A stretch of DNA of 64,000 nt from the NCBI GenBank assembly GCA_026008535.1, contig BRKX01000001.1, positions 70,072,317-70,136,316 on the forward strand, written 5' to 3'. Shown here piece by piece: positions 24,210 to 37,355 of this stretch. Made by a program: the position numbers and the translations under genes. Under the pieces are notes generated by a model. That model was not told the origin of the DNA and made no database searches. It saw nothing but the letters and a program-made list of their open reading frames with translations. Source of the stretch: Perilla frutescens (taxonomy: Eukaryota; Streptophyta; Magnoliopsida; Lamiales; Lamiaceae). Each line of letters begins with the position of its first letter. Within the stretch, counting starts at the first letter, position 1.

Positions 24210-27200
24210 ATGGAAGGTAAGCAAGAATTTCGATTCGTTTTGGTCAGAGCCCTAGTTCTTTGTTTCACTTTCCCATTTTTACTTCGGATGCTTTTCAGTT
24301 TGCGGAATTGTGGCTTAATTCTGCCGTTTTTTGGATCATTTGCTCGCAGTTTCTGATAATTTTAGTAGTGTGTGTAGTTTCGTGATTGGGGTGATCCAAA
24401 TTAGCGTTAATTAAAAGTTTCCATTTATGATCTGTTCCATCATTTGAGTTTATATGCAGTTTAGGTGCTAAGGGTGTCCTTGTATATTAATTATTCAGGA
24501 TTTTCTGAATTTTTATCTCCGTTTTTCTTTCGTGGTGGTGTCTTTTTAATTACTTACTGTGCAGGATGGATAAATTCCCTGCGAAAATTCCGTTGAATTT
24601 GATGTGTGCTTCCACAGTTTATTAGTTTATATGCCTTAGGATAGAGCGTTAAAGCTACCATAGGTTTTCTTGAAAATATTATTATGGATTGTTTTGGGTG
24701 CGAATATTTGGTCACATTGCTGCTTGTTGTTTCATTGTCCTGTAGTGGAGTTATTCGCAATTTGGAAACAGAAGAAGAGAAATTAGATTATAGCGTTTGA
24801 AATAAGATTTTAGAGCACTACAATGTATATGTATTCTTGCTGATTGTTTATACAATAAAAACAAAAAATGTATGCATCAGCTCTGCTTGGGAACGTTGAA
24901 ACTTGAGGTTCGCGGTAGATTCATAAAACCTACCCCAACTGGGGTGGGTCACAGTAAAGGTAGTCTATTGTTTATAGAATAGTCATCTTTTAGTTTGTAG
25001 AAGGACAAAGCTGAGAATTTTTGAGTTATAAGTTTTGTTGCACTTGCTTTTTATAGTTTCTTACTTATTTAAAGTATAAGTTGATCAACTGGTAATGTCC
25101 TAAAATGACTGAGCCTGTTATGTGAATAACATCGTATGCTATCAGGTATATCACCAGATCAGGATTCAGTAGATTCTGCAACCAAAAAGTCGAGTATCTC
25201 CTCAGGTGGTAGGGCTCAGGATAGGAAGGAGTTTCTTCGTAGATTTGTGGACAGTGAAGTCCTGAAAGAGAATCTTGTGGATTGGCTTGAGGATATAGTT
25301 GAAGATAATCCGAGGTCTGCCTTTGATCTTCCTTTTGAGTTGATAGATCTTCAGAAGTTTGATTATGCTCTAGAAGGGGTTCCCTTTCAACAGCTAATTA
25401 GGATGCCTAGTGCTATTTACGCTTCAACATCCAGTGATGTGGAGGCAACAGCTTATCTTGCTCTTGAGGATTTTCTACATGCAAGTGTGAATGGCATGTG
25501 GGAAGCTTTCTGGGGGCCTGAAGATGATATAATGCCTTTTTATGTTTCCTCTCTATACGAAGGAAACTTGAGATTTTACCAAGCTGAGCAGGCCATTGCT
25601 AAAGGTAAAATTGGAGGCCTTTGTGCGTCTGCTATAATGCTAAAGAACCCAAGACATCCACAAGGGAAGTGGGATGATATCATTGAGTTGGCATTGCTGA
25701 GACCTGATGTTGGAGATCATGCTTCAGCAGAGGAAAACTCTAATCCCCCGGTCTCTATTATTTGTGAAGCTTTGTTCTTTGCTTTTCGTGTGTTGCTTGC
25801 CAGAAGTATCAGCAGATCAAATATTCCTCTGAGTTTGAATTCTGTCTTCGTACTTCTAGTTGATTCTCACGGTGGTGGTGTCGTTAAAATTGAAGGTGAT
25901 TTGAGTAAGTTGGAGTGTGATCTGAATAATGTCTATGAATCTGCTGCTGCATGGATTAAAAACCATTCGAAAATTGCAATCTCACCTGTTGATAGGATCT
26001 GGAACAAGCTTGGAAATGCTAACTGGGGTGATATTGGGGCTTTACAGGTACTTTATGCTACATTTCAATCTATAACACAATACGCTGGAGTGCCTAAGAC
26101 CACTGTAGAAGATTTAGCTGCTGACCACAGTTCCCGTCTTCAAGCCAGGAGGATTGAGAGGCAGTTGGAGGATACAAGGGTGAATGGTAATGGCTTGTTC
26201 CGATTCCAGCATCGCACTGCATCACCTGAAATTGTGGAGGTACAAGAAGAATCCATTAAGGTGGATTCTGCAAAGTCACTGAAGCTCGAAGTAGGATCTG
26301 TGTTGATGGTGGAGGATTCAAATTGGCAGAAAGGTTATCATATAGATGATGTTCTGAATGATGGGGAGATTCCATATTATATTGCATCTCCTGTTGAAGA
26401 ATCAGGAAAGGCTCACTTTCTGTATGTTGGTTCTCATCCTTCACAGCTGGAGCCAGCTTGGGAAGATATGAAGCTATGGTATCAAGTTCAGAGACAAACG
26501 AAAGTGCTGGGTATTATGAAGCAAAAAGGATTGTCCAGTAAGTATCTTCCCGAAGTGATTGCATCTGGCCGGGTGGTTCATCCTGGCCAGTGTCGGAAAA
26601 CAAGCACAGGTGGAAATTGTGATCAGCCATGGTGTGGGACTCCTGTTCTTGTGACCAGTCCAGTTGGTAGGACTGTTTCCGACATGGTGAGAGCTGGCCA
26701 ATTTGGTACAGATGAGGCTATCAAGTGTTGCCACGATTGTTTGTCTGCACTCTCTACTTCTTCTTCTTCTGGAATTCGGCATGGGGATATCAGGCCAGAA
26801 AATATTATCTGTGTGAATCCTGGTCTCAGGCAGCCTTATTTTGTCCTTATTGGTTGGGGGCATGCCATTTTGGAAGAAAGGGATCGTCCAGCATTAAATC
26901 TTCATTTTTCTTCTACTTCTGCTCTTCAGGAAGGGAAGTTGTGCTCTGCTTCTGATGCAGAAAGCCTAGTATATATGCTCTACTTCTGTTCTGGTGGGGA
27001 TTTACCTGTTCTGGATTCAGTTGAAGGAGCACTACAATGGAGGGAAACATCTTGGTCGAGGAGGCTGATTCAGCAGAAGCTCGGTGATATCTCTGCTGTC
27101 CTGAAAGCATTTGCAGATTATGTTGACAGTCTATGTGGAACACCGTATCCTGTTGACTATGAAATATGGTTAAGAAGGTTGAAAAGACAAATTAATGAAG

Positions 27201-27235
27201 AAGGTAGTGGAAAGGAAGCCGAAACATCAAGCTAA
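24210..27235 (+). CDS. Plant protein with a C-terminal kinase-like (probable pseudokinase) domain
   Basis: A 7-nt coding first exon, 24210-24216 (ATGGAAG, donor GTAAGC), joins 25146-27235 (acceptor CTATCAG) in frame to give 698 residues starting MEGISPDQ. The long second exon is uninterrupted. The N-terminal 500 residues match no domain that I can name; they are acidic in places (EFLRRFVDSEVL, LVDWLEDIVED). The C-terminal part looks like a kinase C-lobe: HGDIRPENI at about residues 548-556 sits at the HRDxxxxN catalytic-loop position. The DFG position reads LIGWG, and no clear glycine loop or VAIK lysine is seen. Loss of DFG argues against catalysis. Function is unknown; nucleotide binding or scaffolding is possible. 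An alternative is start at the in-frame ATG at 25136 without the first exon. Confidence 0.75.
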
Positions 27236-28193
27236 GATTGCACCATTTTGTTAGATCCCATTTTGCCCGTTTCATTTAGAGTTCCAAGTTCCAAAGCAGC
27301 CTTTTGGGTCTCGTCATATTGATCTCCGAAGACATAGCCTGTCCGTCATTGTAATATTTGTGTTGTTTATATCTCGTATGACAAAGGAGGAGAAGCAGAG
27401 TTTCTGTGTACAGCGAACCAACACAAGCAGGGGCCCCAAGGTTGCTCTGAGAACCGAGACAAGAACAGGTGATCCTTTGATGGGATCGAAAAGTACACAA
27501 CTTCTGATTCTTGTTGCATACTTTGTTAATGGAAAAAGATCACCATCACGATCACATTGTCGTTTCATCTGCTTTTGCTATACAGATGTTAAATCTTGTG
27601 TTATTGTTGTTAGTTCTTGTAAAGAAATGAGGTGTTCATCTTGTTTATTTTGTGTTATAAGGGAGCATACCGGATCGGAAGGCGATAAGGCAATTATTGT
27701 GTATTAGTTTCGGGAGTAGTGTTTCCACTTCTACCAATTACCCTGAGATATGTCGCTATAAACCCTTGTATTTTTCTTTTTTCTTTTTTGCTAATTACAT
27801 GATTGTTGTTTTAAACCCCATTGTATTATACCCTTCTTTCATTCTCTTGTTTCTACCTATACAAGCGTAATCCCATTTAGGTATTGACAATCCATACTCG
27901 AGGTTTTTTTTTTCTTTTCTTTATAAATACCCCACGTCTAATACTTTTTTCATCCAAGCACAATGGTAGCAGCAATTTTAAACTCTATCTCTAAATTTAG
28001 CATACGAAAAATGTAACTGCAAATGTCTGGTATCACCAGGAATGTAGTCTACTAAATGATCAAAGGGTTTAGTACAATCTGACAATAATATCACTGTTTT
28101 CGTCTTCATATTTCTGATGTTTAAAAACCATTGAGTGATGCAATTGGAAGCAGAAACACAGAAGATGAAAGGCTGAATAAGGATCTCAGCAAC
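27236..28193. other. 3' UTRs of two convergent genes
   Basis: The kinase-like gene (plus) and the proteasome gene (minus) converge here. Frames at 27276-27707 lie in untranslated sequence and have no recognisable product. Poly-T and AATAAA-like signals are present, but no repeat or element ends were found. Confidence 0.5.
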
Positions 28194-31100
28194 TTAATCT
28201 GCATCCATTTCTTCGAGGGCAGCTTTAGCTGCTGCCTTGGCTTCCTCTAGTAAGTTTTCTGGAACCTGGTAGGTTAATGAATATAAACGTTACAAGTGGA
28301 TAAGCATAACAAACAACACGATTACAAGGGTCAGAAGATGGCAAAATGACTTCAAGACTAGTTACCTTTTGATGCTGGCGGTTTGATTCATCACAGATCC
28401 AGCTCAATTCCAGTTCAAAGGCCTTGTCCTTGGCCTCATCGTGCACCCCATATATACTGCTCATAAAGTTGACACCACCAACAATGAGATGGTCGTAATA
28501 AAATGATGAAACCGCAAAAACACTTGGCAAGTATTTATGTATGAGTTACAACAGAACCTAATATCTAAAAATATGCTTACATCTTGGCCACCTCAATGAC
28601 ACCTTGCCGACATGTCATCTCTGAAAGCTTTAATTTTTCGATCTCTCTGTCAACGTGGCATTTGGTTTAGCATCAGCAGATTGGCATATCATTAAATAGA
28701 AAGGAACATGCAAAACAAAGATGAAGACATTTTGCACAAGTATGACTTAAAAGCCTGCTAACCATAATAAACAGTAATATGAAAAAGAACCATCAACTGA
28801 GAAGGCTGAATGACCCCAGGAACCAAAGCAATAGCATAACTAGCAACACTAACTCAACATAACAAGAAAAAGCACATTGAGAAAAGCAATGACTATTTAA
28901 TTGCACAAATGGGAGGTGCAGACTAGTGTCTTTTCCTTTTGGGCTCCATTTATCCAGGATTTACAGAGAACGGTTAATCTAAAAAACTTACGTTTTAGCA
29001 GCCTGTCTTCCCTTTCCAATTGCTGCGCCAAAGTATCTCTGCAGAAGTAAGAATATACAGATCATAGAAGGGCAAAGGCCCACAAAAAAGAAGCAAGCTT
29101 AATTCAAATGCCAGAACATACACTAAATAATTCAAAGCATACTACATTGAACAGAAATTATATATAATAACCATAATTTGCAAGTAATGAGAAAAAAACT
29201 CACAAATGATATTCCAGATGGTTCAATCATGTATAACTGCGGCCCATCCCTATCATAACCTCCCAGAATCACTCCACAACCAAAAGGCCTGCAAAAGTTA
29301 ATATAGGAGTTACATTGAAAAATAGGGTCAAGGGAAGCAAGTTGAAAAATAAAAGAGATGCAGTATCAAACCTGAGCCACCAATAGAGTGTGCACAAATG
29401 CACGTAACTAGCAACACGTTGTGCAAGTTCCTTGACAGGGATTTGTTCACCATAAACACTGGAAAATGAAAGATTGAACAAAATGTAAGAACAAATGCCA
29501 ATCAATATACTTCAGTTCAACAACAAAGTAATTCACAGGTACAGAATTACAAGTTTAATCATACAGAGGTAGCCAGAAAACTAAGAAGCTAAGATTTCTT
29601 TGTGGACCTCATACCTAATAAAGAAAGAATTTGAGTGGATACAATGCAGATGACAATTTTTAGTGATTTGTCTGCGGCTACAAGATTTTTCTGGTGATAT
29701 GCCATACACAATTGAAAAATGTCTTGACAGATTCATGTACATACTGTCCTCATTTGTTTAAAGCTGATGAGCTGCAGTTTTTATTTATTTTAGTCTTCAT
29801 TTAGTTATCCCCCTAAAGAGTGTTCAAGTATTTTTTTATTGTATTTTTTTTTTCTAATGAAGGGAAATGAGCCAGACCCATAAACCAGGGATCACCATTT
29901 GATATCCCAATTCATTATTCCTATTTTGAACACTAACTCTAAACTCATCCTCCAAACATTCACATCTACATGAGGTCCAAAAAGGTGTACCCAGATCATG
30001 TTATTTATCAGGTTACAGTTTCACCTGCCTCCGCAGCATCAACAGAGGAATGAGAGGATAAATGAAGGTTACTTTTTTCTTTATTTAGGAAAAAAGATAG
30101 AGCAACAATTCAATCTAGATATTCGCATATAAGTTTGAAAATAGGTATCAATTTGGAAGTGGCCCAAGTTTCCACCAGAACAATTTACAAGTAAAAAACT
30201 TCCAACACTAGCAGCAATAATCCTCATTCACCTAGCTGAAAACAATAAGTCAATGCATATTTGGACGCTGACATTTCACAAGGACGGTTGGAAGTCTTGA
30301 CATTTCCTCAAGACTAACTGTAGCAAACTTATTAGCTATGCTTGTCATAAATCCCCATTTTGGTTTACAGAGAAAACCACACAAGCATCTATGAAACAAA
30401 CCTCTCATAATTGTTTGCTTCAGACTTTGCTCGAGTCACAATCTGCCTGCCATCTGCAGCTAATCCAGCAACAGCCTGACAATGGTCAGACAACATTAGC
30501 ACAAATAATAAGAACTTGAATGCTAAAACAATTTCCTAGCATATAATGCATCACAAATGATTAGAGAAAACTAAAAAACTGGTCAATGTCTCTCTCTCTC
30601 TCTCTCTCTCTGAGTTGGTAGAAGGGGGAGTGGTGGATCCCGAACCCCAATGTCTCCACTGCTAGGGTTGCAATGAAAGAACCTACTATTTCATTAGCTT
30701 GAGAATGATTCAAAGCTCTCCTTTTAGCCAATAAGAAACAATTACCACATTGTATATTAGCAATTATGCACATAATAGATCAACACAATAAGTCAACTAA
30801 TTTCCTTCAGGTAACACATAAGAAATCAACACTAAAACCAAAACAAGCATATAAGCACTAATACAGAAATAAATAATACAAAATTATTCATTATATATAG
30901 AGAGAGAAATCAAGGGGGAAAAAGGTACCATGCCGGAGTGGCGATGAACGGCGTGGATTCTTCGATTGGACCCGGGCAGCATCATCTTGGAAGCAATCAG
31001 CTTCTCCACTCCCTTCAGCAACATCAGAAAAATGAAAAACCCAACGAAAACCCTAGCAATCAAAAAACTCAATCGGAAATGCGAGGTTGAAATTGGGCTT

Positions 31101-31246
31101 ACCATGACGACGCCGTCTTTGCATCTGATGGCAACGACGGTGCCGCTGTTGTCGACGGCTTTGGCGGCGTACTCGATCTGGAAGACGCGGCCGTCCGGTG
31201 AGAATGTCGTCACCGATAGATCGTACCCTGTGCCTATGCTGCTCAT
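28194..31246 (-). CDS. PAG1: 20S proteasome subunit alpha type-3
   Basis: Structural alpha-ring subunit of the 20S proteasome core in cytosol and nucleus. The nine exons are 31103-31246, 30929-31012, 30402-30475, 29372-29458, 29204-29288, 28992-29038, 28581-28646, 28366-28456 and 28194-28265. The total is 750 nt, giving 249 residues, the same length as the Arabidopsis subunit. It has the alpha-type N-terminus YDLSVTTFSPDGRVFQIEYA, then GTVVAIRCKDGVV, the conserved core RPFGCGVILGGYD, CRQGVIEVAKIIY and the acidic tail ALEEMDAD. Splice sites are GT/AG throughout and phases agree. A CT tract precedes the ATG (31250-31270). It has no catalytic threonine, as expected of an alpha subunit. Confidence 0.97.
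30588..30670 (-). repeat. (TC)n tract and possible SINE-tail sequence in a proteasome-gene intron
   Basis: A TC microsatellite (30590-30611) is joined to GC-richer DNA. On the minus strand this reads GGGGTTCGGGATCCACCACT before the GA repeat. It resembles the B-box/tail arrangement of tRNA-derived plant SINEs, but the B box is imperfect and no target duplication could be fixed. Confidence 0.3.
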
Positions 31247-31498
31247 CTTTCCTCACTCTCTCTCTCTCTATTAAATTTTACTCTTTTTTGCTTCTATTTT
31301 CTTTCGTATAATTTTAGGAGCAAAAATAGAGAGTTTTCTTTCTTGCCAAGACAGTGTAGACGAAGACGAAAGGGGCCGAAGCCGAAGTGAGAGAAAAAGG
31401 AAATTGTGTAATTACTGAAAGACCCCCTCCTAATGTTATTTGATTTTTGAATCTCGACCCCTAAAACAATCTCATACATATCTTTTATTTTATTTTTT

Positions 31499-32297
31499 GG
31501 CCAAATGTATAGACTATAGTTATGTATCGAACTTTGACTCCCTTTCTAATAAGGTCCCGAACTTTAAATAATACCAAACTATATTCTGAATTTTGAATTT
31601 TTTTCTAAAAATATTATGAATTTTGACTTTTGTCTAAAAATAGTCTGAACTTAAAAAAATTCAAAAAAATGCCCTGAACTTTCCAATTTTTTTGCAAAAA
31701 TGTCATGTGATTCAATTTTCGGCGGCGGATTATTGACAATGCATATCGAAATCTAGCATGTCAAAGTGACGTGGAATTTGTAATTTTTTTAATAAATAAA
31801 TAAATAAATAATGAAAACATTGTTTTCCGCTTTATCTTCAAAATCATAACTTCTCATTCTAACAAATGTCTCATATCAATCCAATGTGAAGAGAAAAAAT
31901 GATTTTTTTCATTCATTTCAAAATTCTCAATCTTAATGGAAAAGTAAAATTAAACAATTTCTTCTCATTCCTCCCAGAATCTCAAGTCGAGCATAATCAA
32001 CCCAATTTGTTGAAAAAAAATTGTATACCCTTCAAATTGAGATTTTTTTAAAAAAATATATATTTCACTTAGACACGCTAGACTCTGGTATGTCTCGTCA
32101 ATAATCCAACGTCGAAAATTAAATCCTATGACATTTTTACAAAAAAGTGGAAAGTTCAGGACATTTTTGTTATTATTTGAAGTTCAAGAGATTTTTAGAA
32201 AAAATGTCAAAGTTCAGGATATATTTTGGTATTATTTGAAATTCGGGACATTTTTAGAAAAAAGGTTAAAGTTCGGGACATAAGTATATATTTGGCC
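31499..32297. mobile_element. Non-autonomous DNA element with very long terminal inverted repeats
   Basis: About 800 bp starting GGCCAAATGTATAGAC and, on the opposite strand from the right end, GGCCAAATATATACTTATG. The arms stay alignable for roughly 250-300 bp. Both repeat a theme of GTCCCGAACTTTNAA, AATAATACCAAA(A/C)TATATNCTGAA and TTTCTAAAAAT. Long arms suggest a MULE-type or foldback element, but the T-rich flanks hide the target duplication. There is no coding sequence. Confidence 0.65.
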
Positions 32298-33164
32298 TTT
32301 TTTTTTGTTCCTTCGTCCACTCCACCTCAAATTATCATTATTATTCTTTGGGTAAAATATCATTTTTTACCTCATATCATAATGATCGAATGTTTTCCCG
32401 AATATCTCTAATCGTTTGATTAATTATACATTAGTATTAATCATTTCATTTTTTTAATCTCAAATTTAACCTCCAGTAAAAATTTTGATTGATTATTATC
32501 GACTTAAACTAGCCAAAAAACAGACATTCCACGTCGAATATAAAAATAAAAATATTAACTATACATTGGCTTATTGTTTTTTCGTCTACAATTTTGCTTA
32601 TTGTTTTTTCGTCTACACTTTTTTAGCCAGTTGTAAATTAAATTTTCTCTTTCCTTAATATAGTTCTCTTAATTCTTTTTTTAGGGAACACTTCTTTTAA
32701 TCTTTTGAAAATAATCGATCTTCTATTTTAGATGAATAATAAATATTGCAGTTTGTTTTTGCGGAAAAAAGTTGTACACAATTTATATGATAATTTTACT
32801 TTTCAAAATAGATTTTCTTAATAGTTGTGGAAATAAAATAATAATCTACTTATAAGACGAAAGAGTAATTTAATTGTTAAATTTCTCAATTTCAAAATAT
32901 GCTTCCACTCTAACTATACAATAGATATCAAACACATATTTATGATTTCATCAAATACACATGCGTTTATAAATAATAATAAAAAAATTGTCAAATGCTA
33001 ATACCATTATACCAATACCATCGTTTATGGACAAGAAATTATACACACATCAACACACTACGGAGAACTCCATCAAAATCTACACTCAAACCCGCTTACA
33101 CACCACTTCAAACAGCTTACTTAGGCAACGAGGTACAGCAATCGGAGCGCCGCCACGAACTCGA
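32298..33164. other. Intergenic; HIR gene 3' UTR at its right end
   Basis: AT-rich. A short direct repeat, GCTTATTGTTTTTTCGTCTACA-like, occurs twice near 32570-32615. Bases just below 33165 are the 3' UTR of the HIR gene on the minus strand. Confidence 0.5.
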
Positions 33165-34753
33165 CTAAGTCGCGGCGCTGTTACCCTGAAGAAGGCCGTC
33201 GCGAATCTGTGTCGCGATATCCTTGACAGCCCCAGGTCCATGAGGGATGAAAACAGAGGAAGACTTGGATGAGGCACCAATTTCCTTCATTGTGTCGAAG
33301 TACTGTGTAACGAGAACCATGTCCATGACATCCTTGGCCGTTGTCCCCGGAACGTTCTCCGAGAAGGCGAGCACGCTGTCCCTCAGGCCGTCTACGATGG
33401 CCTGACGCTGACGAGCTATACCAAGCCCCCACAAGTACTTTGATTCAGCCTCTCCCTCGGCTTTCTTGATCTGCAAGATTTTCTCAGCCTCGGCCTTCTC
33501 AGTTGCAGCAACCCTGAGCCGAGCAGCTGTTGTGACAGCGATAGATTATCAGATAACGAGATAAAACCATACAGAAGAAGCAAACCGCACATTACTAATG
33601 AAGGCCATTGCCTACTTTTCCTCTTATTGATCTTTCTATTGCAAAACAAGAAGTAAATTTAGATGTTTCTTTTTTGAAGCATGATCACTAAGTGCATTTT
33701 GTTCAAGAATGAGTCTGCAACGTCGAAAACTCACCAGCATTTATCTCATTCATGGCCCTCTTGACTTGACCATCTGGTTCGATGTCAACAATCAGAGTCT
33801 GCACTATCTCAAATCCGTATGCAGACATAGCCTTTTCAAGCTCGTTTTCCACAGCTTTGGCTATATCGTTCTTCTGCTCGAAAGTAGAATCTAGATCCAG
33901 TTTTGGTACACTTGCCCTAATGACTGTCATGAATGTCAGACAACATCACTATAATATTATTTTCTATAAGAACATATATAGTAAATATAAGGGTTCAACA
34001 ACGACGGCAGGAACGAGAAGCAATATTTGCATAAGAGTCAATCATATCAATCTGACCCTACAGCAATATGCTGTATTATAACGCATTTTCCCAAACAAGA
34101 AAGTAATGGCTACTACACATTCATAACCATACCATCGAAAACATATGCTTGGATCTGTTCTTTTGTGTTAGATAGCTTATAAAATGCATCAGCTGCTTTG
34201 TCCGCCAAAGCTCGGTACTGGATTGAAGCAACCACATTGACAAACACATTGTCCTGGATAACAAGAAACCCATACACTTAGGGAAATCATCAAATTTTAT
34301 AACTGAAAATGCAGCAAGATATTTTTATTTTTATTTTTTGTAAAATCGATTATTTTCTCTTCTGATTGTTAACCTAGGATATATTTTGCAGGAGGTAAGT
34401 GATTATGATTTTTTTTATCATACTTTCAGTTCCCATTTGATCAAAATGTCAGACGCAAAACAAATGATGCTCATAATACTTCATCGTATTTATTTTATAT
34501 CTGATGAAAAATTAGAAAAATAGAACTAACATACTAACGATAGAGTAAGTAAATGGTGACACACCTTAGTTTTTGTTTCACAGCGGACATCAAGCTGTTG
34601 TACACGTAATGACAGGGTGCCAGCCAATTGGGAGCCAAAACACCACGGCAGACAATGGCAGCCAGGCTCGAGCACCTCGTCAAACTTGCCAAATTGCTCC
34701 TTCACAGCCACAGTAGATTGATCCACTTGAACACAACCAAGCGCTTGACCCAT
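33165..34753 (-). CDS. HIR: Hypersensitive-induced response protein (SPFH/prohibitin domain)
   Basis: Plasma-membrane microdomain scaffold of the stomatin/prohibitin/flotillin type. Known family members oligomerise and associate with immune receptors. Exons are 34565-34753, 34133-34253, 33735-33923 and 33165-33526, totalling 861 nt and giving 286 residues, the usual HIR length. The N-terminus MGQALGCVQVDQSTVAVKE offers Gly2 for myristoylation and Cys7 for palmitoylation. The SPFH core follows (RVQQLDVRCETKTKDN, VFVNVVASIQYRAL, VIRASVPKLDLD). A charged coiled-coil segment (AATEKAEAEKILQIKKAEGE) and the HIR signature TQYFDTMKEIG and FIPHGPGAV complete it. A 5' leader intron lies upstream. Confidence 0.96.
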
Positions 34754-34775
34754 TTTTCAATAAAAGACAATTAAT

Positions 34776-35714
34776 CTGAAACAGGATATACAAAAGGTTA
34801 AAGTCACGCCAAACACAGGAAGCTGAAAACATATATAGGTGTAGAAAATGATGAATCATTGATGTAAAGCAGATCAGTTAAACATTTATTCAGCTCAACC
34901 AATTTTCTTTTTTGGTCAAGCCCTCCCATAAATTGGGCCACAGAATGAAGTGGTGCCGCCAAATCACATGGAGTTAAATTCAGCTTTAGCAACTAAGCTA
35001 AAAATTTAGCTTGGAGATCATGTAATTTCAAGAAGATCACGAATATTACCACCAAACGAACAGTGAGGCAATTATACCGACTAGTGATTGTTCTAGGCGC
35101 TATGTAATTCATCTCGTATTCTAAACCAAATGGTATGTGTGACACCATCCACAAACCATAGGTTCTTGGATAATCACTAGACCTAAAGAATTGCAGTGAA
35201 AACAATTTTCGTCGAATTTCAAGAAAATCCAGTTTTTCTTTAGCTTCTAAACTACAATGGAGATCATAAATGTTACTTGTACATTATTCATCTTTCCTTT
35301 CAAATTACACAGAACAACCACTCGAAGTTGGATTTTTTTGGATAATCATTAGGCCTAAAGGTGGCATCTTCACAACAAGAATTTCACTGAGAAAAATAAA
35401 ATAAAAAATCATCAAATCTCTTTATCTTTGAAACTACAACAGAAATCATTTCCTTCTTTTATCCACCTCAACAAATATCCACAGAGATACAGGTTTTATT
35501 CATCAATCATCATATTACAACAACAAACAAACAAAACAACAAACGACAACAGAACCCCAGAAGAAATATTACAGGTATAATTCATATTGAACTATTTCTT
35601 CCACAAATTTTTTTAAAAAAAAACCCACTACTTTCAGTCGAGTCTGATGTGGGGAAAACAACGACACACACAGAGAACAACAACATTACAGGCAGCAGAG
35701 GAGAGGAGACTTAC
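34776..35714 (-). promoter_or_regulatory. Leader intron in the HIR 5' UTR
   Basis: On the minus strand a donor CTACG|GTAAGT at 35714 and an acceptor TGTTTCAG ending at 34776 bound a 939-bp intron. A leader exon (about 35715-35780) is thus joined to 22 bases before the ATG at 34753. A TATA-like TATAAATA at about 35808-35815 lies at the expected distance. Frames inside (for example 34804-35205) are intronic. Confidence 0.7.
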
Positions 35715-35829
35715 CGTAGACAGAGAATAAAGAGGTAGCTAGAGATATTTAATGGCGTTATCAGACTTCTTCGATGGAAAATAGAAAAGGAGAGGTTATT
35801 AAGGGAAGGTATTTATAATCGTAATTAGT

Positions 35830-35906
35830 GCAAGTAATATTGAGGAGGAGAAGTCAGCACGACTATTCACACACACACATATATATATCCACATTTTTTT
35901 TTTCAA

Positions 35907-35944
<38 letters not shown>

Positions 35945-37355
35945 ACATAATTGTTTGTACTCGTTATGTCATTATATGCCTTCATTCGCGAGGAAGGAAA
36001 AATATATCATAACCATAATCTCATGGGTTACAGAGGAATTTCCCCTTCATTTGAAATATTTTTATTTTTGACCGTCCACACACTACTGTATATAAATTAG
36101 GAGAGGTAAATTGTATAACTCGACTTAAAATTTGTGGGTGGAATTTTGATTGGGGACAATTAATTACACGTGTTATCCATTTGATAACTAAACCACTGTG
36201 AAGAACCATGTTGTCTTTATGATTAGTAAAATTTTTATTTATTTTTTTGAGGAACTTTATTATTAGTAAAATTGGCCATTGAATGTAGTACAATTTATAA
36301 TCCTTTTTCTTTCATTAAAATGTATTAGAATATCCACCATGGGTTTTTAATTAAGATGAAGATATTTTACATTCTTATGGACGAATACCTCCACAATAAA
36401 TGCTTATGCTCGTAAACTACAAGGATAGTTCGGAGATATTGTGGTGTTGTTTTCACCAAGTCATTGACTTTTCTGAAAGAATAATGAAACCTTTTTAATT
36501 GCGTTTTGGAATTTATTTATATTCTTCTTTTGGAAATATCTTTAATCCTTATCTATTTGAAATTAATGGCCTCGTGAATCATGATTTACTGTTTCTACAT
36601 TTTAGAGGTGTTTTTGGGTTTCATATTTTTTTTTAATCTTTTCTAACCGTATGTAGGTAGCCTCATCTATGATGCAATAGTGGGCAGTTAAGCATCTTTA
36701 TTTTTTGTTAACTGTCACATATGCTTTCCGCAAATTTAATTGAAAGTTACAACATCGGATTTCCGCTAACACTTTTTAGATCGAAATATCATATGTGAAT
36801 ATCTCCCAAAAACTATTAAAAACGAAAAACTCCAGAAATGCAAACAAGAGAAACCCTTGAAACCATCGATCTTGAAAATGAAAAATTATATGTGACAGTG
36901 ATAACATCTTATATATCAATGAAACAGCTGTTCAAACCTGCTAATTTGCTGGCGTACATACACAAGCTGTTGCAAGAAATCATAACATATCAATAAAAAC
37001 ATAAGAAATAAGACAATAATTGAAAATTCTGCTGGCGTTGCATGGGTTATAACCAGTGTAGATCTACCCTGCATTTCAACCTAAACAGATGGAGCTAAAT
37101 GCTAATGATATAAATATTACTCCAAATGTAGACTGCATGTTATGTTCAACACATAAGACAGTGAAAGGCAAGCACACAGTTGACCAAAATATGCCAAAAT
37201 CAAGATAGTTTCACACCATGAACGCGTTAATATCTGCAGAAAAGGATGACATGAACCACAGAAATCAAGTACGTCTTATTGATTGGAATTCAGACTAGAC
37301 AAGCTCTCTAATGGGACGTAAACCATCCCAGGAGTGATAAGTATTCAGAAGGTAT
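35830..37355. other. Intergenic with (AT)n microsatellite
   Basis: Contains (AT)16 at about 35910-35942. The part below 37355 is the COX5C 3' UTR. I see no other gene or element. Confidence 0.55.

Noticed and set aside
26256..27143. Minus-strand frames opposite the kinase-like gene
   Set aside because: Shadows of the long plus-strand coding exon with no recognisable content.
30588..30670. Definite tRNA-derived SINE in the proteasome gene
   Set aside because: The B box is imperfect, no A box is visible and no target duplication can be fixed, so it is listed only at low confidence.
34804..35205. Minus-strand frames upstream of HIR
   Set aside because: They lie within the 5' leader intron and lack coding features.
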